Shown: positions 37,629 to 64,000 of the stretch, piece after piece | How positions within the stretch are numbered: the stretch's first letter is position 1 | Layout of the letters: each line of letters opens with the position of its first letter | DNA from: Tubiluchus corallicola | Lineage: Eukaryota > Priapulida > Priapulimorpha > Priapulimorphida > Tubiluchidae | Assembly: GCA_030141605.1 (NCBI GenBank) | Contig: JAQGDQ010000023.1 | Coordinates: 248,001-312,000 of the forward strand | Direction of reading: 5' to 3' | Length of the DNA: 64,000 bases | The notes under the pieces: generated by a model | Databases searched by the model: none | Told to the model about the DNA's origin: nothing | What the model saw: only the letters and a program-made list of their open reading frames with translations | Position numbers and translations under genes: made by a program

Positions 37629-38312
37629 GGTGGTGGTGGTGATGATAATGATGATGACAACCATGATGAGGACAACAAAAGCAGCAAGCAAGAACTAACA
37701 TACAAGAAGAATAACAACAGCATCAGTAACAAAAACAATGGCAACAACAACAATGACATCGGCAATAACAAAGCAACAATAACAACAGCAACAAAATGGC
37801 AAAAGTAACAATGGTGATATGATGACAGCAATAATGTTGATGATGGTGGTGGTGGTAGTTATCGCAACAAAAGAGTGAGCAAGAAACAGACAAACAACAA
37901 CAACAGTGATAAACAAGAAACAACAGACAAACAAACAAAGAGGAAGCGAACAAAAACAAATAAAAAATGCAACAATGAGCCTCTGCAACTTGTTTGAGTA
38001 GGTTATAATAAAACGTACTTTTATAGTACCAAACTTTCCTTGTACCAAACTTTTTCTGTACTGAATTTTTCTAGTACCAAATTTTCGTAGTATGAAACTT
38101 GTTCTGTGCCATTATTTACCTTGTACCATTACCTGACAAAACTTCGTTAGTACCATATTTACCAGTACCGTACATTCTCTGTAACAAATTTTCCAAGTAC
38201 CAAAATTATCATGTACCAAAAATTCCTAGTACCAAATTTTCCAGGTACCAAAAGTTCCTTGTATCAAAATTACCTGTACCAAACTTACTAGCACCAAACT
38301 TACCATGCACCC
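36778..38312. mobile_element. foldback-like element: inverted arms of 16 bp tandem repeats around simple-sequence DNA
   Basis: The left arm (36778-37165) is a run of diverged 16 bp units near gaaattttggtactag, with an 80-base interruption at about 37070-37142. The right arm (about 38022-38312) is a run of 16 bp units near tagtaccaaattttcc, the reverse complement. Between the arms lie about 850 bases, mostly trinucleotide-type simple repeats. Inverted terminal arms made of short tandem repeats around a variable middle are the hallmark of foldback elements (Drosophila FB, sea urchin TU). No transposase and no target duplication were found. Independent growth of two arrays is the alternative. 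Confidence 0.6.
37275..37990. repeat. compound microsatellite (ATC, AAC/CAG-like, ATG, GGT units)
   Basis: Adjacent tracts of ATC/ATT units (37318-37400), AAC/AGC units (37478-37560), ATG units (37585-37615), a (GGT)n run (about 37614-37640), and further AAC/AGC-type units run to about 37960. Open frames through it encode runs of Asn, Met, Val, His or Ser and are not genes. It forms the middle of the foldback-like structure. Confidence 0.9.
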
Positions 38313-38949
38313 AACAAAGACCCAGCAATTTGCTGCAAATTATTCACATTTGTCTCCATAATATTGCTGCACCACATCCTCTAAAAACCCATTTGCACTA
38401 TCATGTTATACATTTCAAGCAAATAGTTCAGAAAAATGTTTATGCTTGACGTGTCGAAAAAGGGATCTTGAATTTATGATCAATTGCCCCTGATAATTCC
38501 CAACTCATGAATTCAAACGAAACAGACAGATTGCAACATTACCACATGTGCGTGTACACTATAAATATTATTATTATGTAGCTACATGAGTACCTAGTTA
38601 ATCTACGGCAAGCCATCTCCAATTTTTTGAGTCCACGATTCAGTTCATGAACGTAACTCGAACGTGTCTGCGAATTTCTCTGGCGTTTTATCCACAAACT
38701 ACTAGTACTAGTACCCCAAAGGGCAGTAAGATTCCAAAAGTGTTTTGTATTCTGACATTCTCGTCAACTTTTGTCACATACCACATGACAACTGATATGT
38801 GTGTTTTATCAAGTTACACTGTGTTATGATGTGTCATGTTTGCAATTTAGTAAAAACGCCAGTTATCATAGAAACCTGCTCACTTACAAGTGCAAGGAAC
38901 CGTTGACTCGATGGTGATAATAAGGCGTAGATAGTATTGCTGCACTTAC

Positions 38950-39069
38950 CCCAACTTGCATCATAACTTGTCCCATCACAACCATGCGATGTTTTACGTC
39001 TTTTAATAAAGAAAGTATTTCATTTCTATAAGTCCTGTCCTTCAGAATTTGTAGTCTGCTATCCGCCAT
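38950..39069 (-). CDS. candidate first exon of an unidentified gene
   Basis: The ATG at 39067-39069 lies in acagtATGGCGG, a good start context. Forty codons follow to 38950, where CAAGTTGGG meets a strong donor, gtaagtg, in phase 0. The peptide begins MADSRLQILKDRTYRNEILS and continues LLKDVKHRMVVMGQVMMQVG: charged, helical-looking and without low complexity. A CCAAT box lies 44 bases upstream. I do not recognise the protein, and I could not find the next exon on the minus strand below 38949. Without splicing the frame would run on for 21 codons and stop at about 38884. That it is a real gene start is inference. Confidence 0.5.
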
Positions 39070-39075
39070 ACTGTA

Positions 39076-39120
39076 CTAAACAGCTGCAGCTGTGGTGATG
39101 TTCTAAACGTTGATTGGCCA
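39076..39120 (-). promoter_or_regulatory. probable core promoter region with CCAAT box and E-boxes
   Basis: Minus-strand ccaat (39117-39113, within ggccaatca) and the palindrome cagctgcagctg (about 39081-39092) lie directly upstream of the start codon at 39069. The short distance implies a 5' leader of only a few dozen bases, if the start codon is correct. Confidence 0.35.
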
Positions 39121-39440
39121 ACACACTAACTGCTGCTGACGATGCCATAGTGAGCTTCGAAAAAAAGCCAGTTATCTTTGGCTTCGACGGGCCTTCGACA
39201 CAATTTTCGAATAAGAAAGTAGTAATTAATATACAATTACGATTTCTTTGAAGTATTAACCGTTCACAGAATAAATTCACGTCCTGGTCATAGCTTTCGC
39301 AGATGTAGAAAGGTTCAAAAATCTCAAGCTGTAACAAGCATCAGCGAAACATCACGCGGTTGAAGTGTAAACTCACTGACAAAACTCTAACTCGCAAAGA
39401 ACCAAATGCGTCAATACTTCACAAAGTGCTCAGTTGACAG

Positions 39441-39698
39441 TTAAGAACAAAGAAACCCCAGTGAACTTCGTTTGACACACGCGAGAATGAAGCCAGTTCC
39501 AAGAGTTGTGATAAGAATCAAGGAAGCTGCTGCCCAGCTGATAATCTCAAAACCTGGCAAACTGACGATCGATATGCGTGTGCGTGTATCGGTAGAGCGA
39601 GTGGCTTCAACTATAGAAAATATTGCGAAGACGGCGGCAGCAATCCGGGGCGGACCTATATAAATAAAACCCCCAAAAACATGCGGGGGTAACAGCAT
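39441..39698 (-). CDS. open frame, possible small two-helix membrane protein (doubtful)
   Basis: 85 codons from an ATG at 39698. Two hydrophobic stretches, about residues 8-28 (FGGFIYIGPPRIAAAVFAIF) and 52-74 (IISWAAASLILITTLGTGF), could span a membrane, with a polar loop between. It ends shortly before the region upstream of the candidate gene start at 39069. The frame overlaps a plus-strand frame almost completely, so at most one is likely real. An acceptor-like tatttatatag precedes codon 17, so an exon is also possible. No family is recognised. Confidence 0.2.
   Translation of the reverse strand: MLLPPHVFGGFIYIGPPRIAAAVFAIFSIVEATRSTDTRTRISIVSLPGFEIISWAAASLILITTLGTGFILACVKRSSLGFLCS
39487..39663 (+). 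CDS. open frame opposite the previous one (doubtful)
   Basis: 58 codons from an ATG at 39487, beginning MKPVPRVVIRIKEAAAQL and rich in Val, Ile, Arg and Ala. It ends TATATAA, and AATAAA follows at once (39663-39668), so stop and polyadenylation signal nearly coincide. The same TATATAAATA could instead be a TATA box, since a G/C-rich ggggcgg lies directly before it. No family is recognised. Confidence 0.2.
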   Translation: MKPVPRVVIRIKEAAAQLIISKPGKLTIDMRVRVSVERVASTIENIAKTAAAIRGGPI

Positions 39699-39755
39699 CG
39701 ATGGCGGAGACTTTATAAATTTCAGCGCGTGTGATTTTTTAGCTACGAAAACCAA

Positions 39756-42700
39756 AATGATGCCATTATAGTAGTTAGCAGTGGCAGATGTAATTAAATT
39801 ATGTTCTAATGTTGGCTAATCTTCAGCCTTTATTTGCCTGCCGCGAAAAATATTGCAAAGGTTGTTCTTATCAGTTCAAAATCCAAATAATATAATAATC
39901 CATGGTCGATTGCCACATCACTGCACTCACAGATATATTATTTGCCTACAGTGATTACGTGAAAATATTATTATCATTTACCCTTACCAGAATGCAAATC
40001 AGAGTTTATTTATTTATTTAAACTTTTTTCTTTAGCTCATTGACTGCGTCACATTCACTGTTTATTATTGTGCGTTTTTTAAATAGGTTATTAAAAGTAT
40101 ATTAATTTCTTTATATTTTACAGTTTTTATGTAAGACAGTGTTTAGTTGTAATAAACTTATTATTATAAATGGGCTAATCGCTGTCATCGTCGTCACCAT
40201 CACGGTATCACCATTGTCATTGTGACATCATTGTTGTCGCAAACAAATTGCAAAAGTAAAACAGCCTTCGGTACAGTTTCCTAGTATACTATTTCAAGTA
40301 ACAATCTAAAAAATAGCGTTGCAATATATTATCAGACTCATAATTGTTTCCTAAGATTAAAAGCTGTTAAAAAATTTATGACTTGCTGACTTTAGTATAC
40401 AACTTTTTTTAATTACCACTTAAATGAGTCTAGTGTCTTACAATGAGGTTTCAGACGTGACTAAAAATAAATAAAAATAGTATATAAACTGTGTTTCCTT
40501 TCCTCTTTTAATAAAGGGAAGAAAAAGACAGTGTTTATTCTGCTTTGTTATTTGTCTAAACCGAAGGCATTCAACCCTTCATGTAAAAACTAAAATGGAT
40601 TCATTGACCCACGTCTTCGCATGAAATAGAAATTTTTTTTATTTTGAAATTGTTTGACTTGCGAGCCGAATATTTGACCACTTTAGATCTATCTCTGTTC
40701 CAGCTTTAACGCTTCATCTGTTTCATTGAGCTCATTTTGTGGACAGATAGTCAAACACACAAACGCGGCTAAACACCCTACCCACATATCAGTCGGGTGG
40801 GTAATAACAGGTCGTTATTTATACGTTTTTATATTTAAAAAAGTCTCAGGAGAGCTCTCTCTCTCTCATAATTATTTCAGATATAGGTTGCTTTATAAAG
40901 TATGGTAGACCCAGAGTATTAATAGGCCGTCTTCACGGTCATTCAAAACAGTCATTCTCGAGTTTGTCAGGGTTGAAGTGGCCGCGTGGACACCAAGAAT
41001 GACAGTAAAATTTTAATCAAACTGGTCTTGATTTTCGTCAGTGTCCGTCATAAATTTTCGGAATGAACAGGTAACATTAATGCGGGCTGGTGACTCGGCT
41101 AAAAGAGCCCTTTGATAACGGTTGTGTAAAGTGCAATGTCACAAAAAAACAATGAATTATTAACAAAAAGCTACTGCATAAATTACATTTTGTAAGTGCG
41201 TGAGTGCCGAAATTTTCGTGAGTGTACATTTTATAGACCTGTTGTACTTCGGCGACTAACTTGCACGCTATGGTGCCTTGACAATCTATTCCTTTCGCTT
41301 TATTTAGAGGTGAAATTTGTCCAGTAATTACTTTGTGTTATCCCAATATAATTAAAATTCGTTTGTGCTTTTGCTTTTAGTTCCCAAAATTTGATGCTAA
41401 TTTCTTGTTTCGTTTCTTTGCTGAAGTCTTTTTTCTTTGATTTCGCTTTGCAAGCATAAGCTAAAACAAAGCTCGTTTTCATACAAGCTGTTTTGGTCTT
41501 TTGACGCTATTTCGGAAATGATAAAAAGTTAAAGAACACCCCTTCGACAAATAGTTATTTGAAAGTATACGTAATTATCAGTGAAAACTGATCGTGTACA
41601 CATAATCAGTGCTTTGAATGTCAATCTTTTGAAAAAACCGTGTGAACTAGGTATTAAATGTGCTTAGTACGTATCACTCTAATTGAAATCTTTGAATATG
41701 TTTAGAGACCAAGGCCTAGGGAGTTATGTTACCTGACTGTGCTCCCATGTGCAATAATGATGGGGGACATTACAAAGCGCTGTTGGACAGCGTAACGTTC
41801 TATGTTTGACATTAGAAAGGTATCAGAAGTGAGCTTTTCACGACTTCCTCGCCACACCCTTTTTATTATATTCTTTTAATGATGAAAGAATCTGTAATTA
41901 ATATGATTAATTACTGAGTTACAGCTTCTTTCACGTTAAATTCATTTGAAAATACTGCTCACGATCTCTGATTTAGATAGTAAAGTAGCACTAATCAAAA
42001 GTTATGATTTATCAAATTTATATAGACTACTTTATTAACACGCAGACATTCAAAAAATGTTACGATACAGCCATAGGTAATAAATTTTCTATAACACGAG
42101 TAGTAGAACTAAACGTTCAATGATACCTATTCTTTACGATGAAAAAAGGTATTCTGCACATGGGATTCGAACGCCCTTTTATATTGCACAAAAACATTTT
42201 ATATTGAAACAACGTAATTTAACCATTCGAAAATAGTTACAGTTGACTACTATAAATTAATACATGTATGTATACCATGAAAGACTATAATGCATTCAAA
42301 GCTTAAACACAATCATGACATGGACAGTCACTGCCCATTTTAACTGACTAACTTATTAAGTAAACAAAAGTTCTTTACTTTTTAAGTTCATGTATTGCAC
42401 TTACATGTATATACAAACATTCAGTCTTTCACACTTTTACACAAGTTATTACCATAATGAAAAAACGATTGTGCATCAAAGTATTATAATGTATAATAAT
42501 TAGTTTAAAAGAATTCATAAACGTGCAACCTATTATTATAATTGAGCTAAACATATAGGCCTATTACACAAACAGATCTCATTTGTTGAGTTCACAAAGT
42601 TATTAATCACAATGTAACTAACCTATGTAAAATGATCTCATTTTTTCATGCCAGACTAGTTGAAATTCCATTAAATTTTTATAATTTTGTTAGCAGTATA

Positions 42701-43280
42701 TAGAAAATTTCTGATTCTGTTTTGTGTGTACGGTGGTTGTGAAGTAACGAATCAGGGAAGAATAACAAAAAATACAATACGATGAGTTGTGGAAACAAAA
42801 ATGTCACAACAAAAGTGTCAGACACACTAATATAACTGATAGGTCTTAATTTCAGCAAGTAATAAAATGTAGACTGTAGAAGACAAACAATACATTGGAA
42901 TGTACGTATTCATTAATACAAGACTGTTATTATATTATAAAGCACTCCAAAAAGACAACACTAATTTGCATGTGCATGATCACATGTGAGCAACAATGTA
43001 GCAAACAAGGGCTGCATCTTTTCCTGTGCATAACAGTAGTAAGGCTAAGAAGGAGGAGCTTGTAAAAGCAAAAACTGATATTAAACTTATAAACTTAAAT
43101 AGTTTAATGCAAATAAGTGACGTGTACTTGCTGTAATTGACACAAAATCAATAATAGTACAAAATAAAGAAAGGTATGTAGGGGTAACATAAATAATCTT
43201 CATTTATTAACTAAATAGTGTTAAAGTAAAAAATATCTAAACGAAACGATTGCCTAAAATATAACAAATATACTTGACTA
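39756..43280. other. no gene recognised
   Basis: AT-rich DNA with short random-looking frames. At 40130-40165 'gtaataaacttattattata' looks like a plus-strand LINE tail. At 40010-40030 (TTTA)n may be the tail of a minus-strand copy. The end nearest 45458 could include the 3' untranslated region of the TMEM8-type gene. Confidence 0.35.
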
Positions 43281-43366
43281 CAATTAGCTCTCTCGTGTAC
43301 AAAGTTTTCTTTGAAGCCAAAACTCAGTTAAGAGACCTAATACACAAATCTTTGGTAGCAGTTTCA

Positions 43367-43394
43367 TTGATGATGATGATGATGATGATGATGA
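43367..43394. repeat. (TGA)n microsatellite
   Basis: About nine TGA units in a row. It is surrounded by AT-rich sequence without a gene. Confidence 0.9.
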
Positions 43395-44807
43395 CAATAT
43401 TGACAATAGTGATGAAAAAAGATGACAATGTTTTGATAACTGTAAATTAACTGTGCAAAGTTGTCCACAGGAAGCTTTCAAGACATGAATTCATCTCAGA
43501 TATAAAAACAAAAAACACATTTTTAAAGTGGGAATTGCACTGACTAGAGGGCTAGTCAAAATAAAATGAGAAACATCCCAAGGAACGTACGTTTTGACTC
43601 ATTCATCTTAAAAAAAGCTATTTTTAAATAACAAAGCAAAACAGTGATTTCGTAACAGGCAGTGCAATCAGAACAGAAAATCATTAGATTATTTAATGTC
43701 AGTAACTTTTAATAAAAGCTACATCCTTAGCTGCATGACATAGAAAAGTCTAAAAATCTGAGTGTGAAAATCCACACGCACAACATATAATCTAACTTCA
43801 TGTTGCTGCAAGGAAGTGTTTTCTATATGGGTTATAAACTGTGGTAGAAAAAAATTATGAAAAAAAACAGCAAAATGATTTTTCTGAAATAGCACCACAA
43901 ATGCTAGGTATAAATGACTGTATAATGTTAAATAAAGTATGTCTACAATGATTTCAAATTTTAAGTATAATCTCTTTGTTATACATATAGCATTAGATGT
44001 AAAAGAATCTGCAAAATAAGTTCAAGAATACACTAAGACCTTAATGAGTTCTTGCACAAAAAAGCGTGTCTAATTGAATTGTATAAACTTATCTGAATCA
44101 TAAGCATCACCTATTCATTATTCATTAATAACTACTCAACAAATATGCATACTTATCATGCATGCATGCCCACATCTAATTTGATACTCTGATTGATTAA
44201 TAAAAAACTTAAGGTAAGTTTTCCAGCACTATCATTAGACCTTTGTAAGGATGACTAGTTCACAATTTTGACTGGCAGTGTTTTTATACATTAGAAAGAT
44301 ATGGAAGCTTCATCATATCCATATTATTTCTCTTTAAAATGTACCACTGGACTGGAAAAATTATGATTTGTGATTTCTAATTTGGCTACAGGTTTATTAA
44401 ACTTACAATAAAATTTGGCAAAATTGCAAAGTTGACAGCATGTGTACTATCTGAACACAACAATTTAAATAATTTGGCAGTGGGCAAGACGGTTTAGCAT
44501 ATTTTTCGCTTCTTTGGCATAAAACGTAATCATGAGTATGATCGCAGTTAAAATGTTTGAATGTTTTTATGTACAATATATACAGTAAATTGTATATACA
44601 AGATTTATTCTTAAAAGGAGCAAGTGAAGTTCTGAATACTAATGTTAGTAAGCTTACACTGCCAACAAAAAAAAACAAAAAAACAAAACCAACTAAACGT
44701 TCCGTAGAATTTTACAAGTGCTGCAATTCTCTGAGGAATTATTTTTATAAGCTCAGTTAACACTAAAAAAAACTGTGTGTGAAAACAGTAAAGTTTATAG
44801 CGTGTTC

Positions 44808-44962
44808 AGAGGTAGAGACTTCTCTCGCAGCTTGTTGCACAACTTCCCTCTGTGAGAAGTTGCCAAGCCGTTCACATGTTGCAACAAGTTGCCAAATCTT
44901 TCACATGTTGCAACTTTACTCTCAGAGAGATTGCGAAAGAAGTCGCTACATCTAAAGGCACC
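44808..44962. mobile_element. small MITE-like inverted repeat, about 155 bp
   Basis: The left end gtagagacttctctcgca (from 44814) and the reverse complement of the right end, gtagcgacttctttcgca, match at 16 of 18 positions. The interior has a tandem pair of about 30 bases: aagttgccaagccgttcaca, then aagttgccaaatctttcaca, each continuing tgttgcaac. The hAT-like reading of the ends is uncertain, and no target duplication was seen. Confidence 0.5.
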
Positions 44963-45457
44963 ATTAAAATCACTAGCATTCAACTTGTTACTTGACTTTT
45001 GAATTAATGATAAAATTTATGTTTTTTTAAATTGCTAATTAACACATGACTGTGTAAGCCAGTCTGCCACCACAACAATAGTAAAATTGCATATGCAAAA
45101 ACACATGATTGCATAACACCTCTGATAAAAATATCTCAGCTATTACAACTGATTCTTTACTACAGACTGATTATTCACATAATTGAATTTATTTCCTAAA
45201 TTTACATTCCTAATTGTGAATATAGGCCCCAAACAAGATCTTACCTCTTGTATTAAGCTGGTTATTGAAATAGCCTTGACTACTGACTAAGACTCTCCCA
45301 CTACATTATTGTCAATGGGAAGAGAAATGGTCAAGCTTACAACATCAGTGTCAGCACTGTTTCGGTTCGTATCAGCCATGTCTGATTGACTTGTACCAGC
45401 AACCATTGTCAGCGCTGAACTGTGACTATGTCTAAGGGGCCTATATTCAACTAATTG

Positions 45458-63573
<18,116 letters not shown>

Positions 63574-64000
63574 CTGCAAAAAACAGAAAACTCAAATGTA
63601 AAAGGCTATAATTATATTATACTGATCACATTTAAATTGCAATTTCAAGTTGCAATACATTGTTGAGTCTGCAAATTAAATTGTGGCACAGCGGATAAAA
63701 AATAAAGCAAAAAAAAATAGAAATTGACTATATTGAAATTTTGTGCTTTCTGACAACTTATGGTTTTCTTATCGTAATTCTTACAACCTCTAAGAAACAT
63801 AGTAAAGTACACTCAAATACAGATAAACAGAAACAGATGATGGTCGCTACGGCGGTGTGATGATGGTGGTCATGATGATGCCGATGATTATGATGATGAT
63901 GATAATGTTGATGATGATAATGATAATGATGATGATTTAAAAGCGCTTCTATAGAGTTTTTTCTAATAAACCGCATAACTGGAAAATTTCGTTTAATGAC
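63574..64000. other. upstream TMEM8 intron to window edge, with (ATG)n microsatellite
   Basis: The acceptor tttttgcag ends at 63574 on the minus strand, so the previous exon is further right. I found no exon with the family's N-terminal sequence in the remaining 427 bases. At 63856-63936 there is a diverged ATG/ATA repeat; the His-rich minus-strand frame through it is not a gene. Confidence 0.6.

Noticed and set aside
37282-37959. Long frames on both strands rich in Met/Asn, His or Leu/Cys
   Set aside because: They are translations of trinucleotide-type microsatellite DNA.
38099-38449. 116-codon plus-strand frame with repeated Val-Pro and Lys-Tyr-Gln elements
   Set aside because: It is a translation of the right arm of the 16 bp repeat array; no gene signals are present.
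42150-42200. gggattcgaacgccc, reminiscent of a tRNA T-loop on the minus strand
   Set aside because: The T stem pairs poorly, and no matching acceptor stem, D arm or anticodon arm is found about 70 bases away. At most it is a decayed tRNA-derived fragment.
42960-42972. Octamer-like atttgcat site
   Set aside because: A single 8-base match is expected by chance in AT-rich DNA of this length, and no gene start is nearby.

Overview
This is animal (metazoan) nuclear DNA: AT-rich, genes split by many spliceosomal introns, ancient metazoan gene families, and many degenerate LINE tails and small DNA transposons. Both recognisable proteins are clearly diverged from their vertebrate relatives. That would suit a fast-evolving invertebrate such as a tunicate, but the species cannot be fixed from the sequence.

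Two genes are reconstructed exon by exon, both on the minus strand. Bases 3694-16845 (possibly to 16920) encode an FBXL2/FBXL20-type F-box, leucine-rich-repeat protein of about 461 residues in 12 coding exons. All phases agree, one intron has a GC-AG boundary, and the protein ends in a CaaX prenylation box (CCIM). Bases 45458-63573 encode the last 727 residues, in 10 exons, of a TMEM8/PGAP6-type membrane protein: extracellular domain, EGF-like module and seven-helix CREST hydrolase core. Its first exon(s) lie beyond the right edge.

The 28 kb between them is gene-poor. It holds one good candidate first exon of an unidentified minus-strand gene (38950-39069, with a CCAAT box just upstream) and an ambiguous pair of overlapping antisense reading frames (39441-39698). 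It also holds LINE remnants and isolated sites: a palindromic HNF1-type site, an RFX X-box and a short perfect hairpin.

Most of the unusual structure is repetitive. Intron 7 of the FBXL gene is almost entirely two DNA transposons, a hAT-like element with an exact 8 bp target duplication and a pogo-like element with TA duplication. A foldback-like structure at 36778-38312 has arms built of 16 bp tandem repeats in opposite orientation around simple-sequence DNA. The TMEM8 gene carries two large intronic minisatellites: a 38 bp unit over about 2.7 kb with a 1.2 kb higher-order duplication, and a 31 bp unit over about 1.46 kb. It also has a nearly palindromic MITE and a long (AAT)n tract. I found no new enzymatic or defence-type system. 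The foldback structure and the layered minisatellites are the most unusual items.
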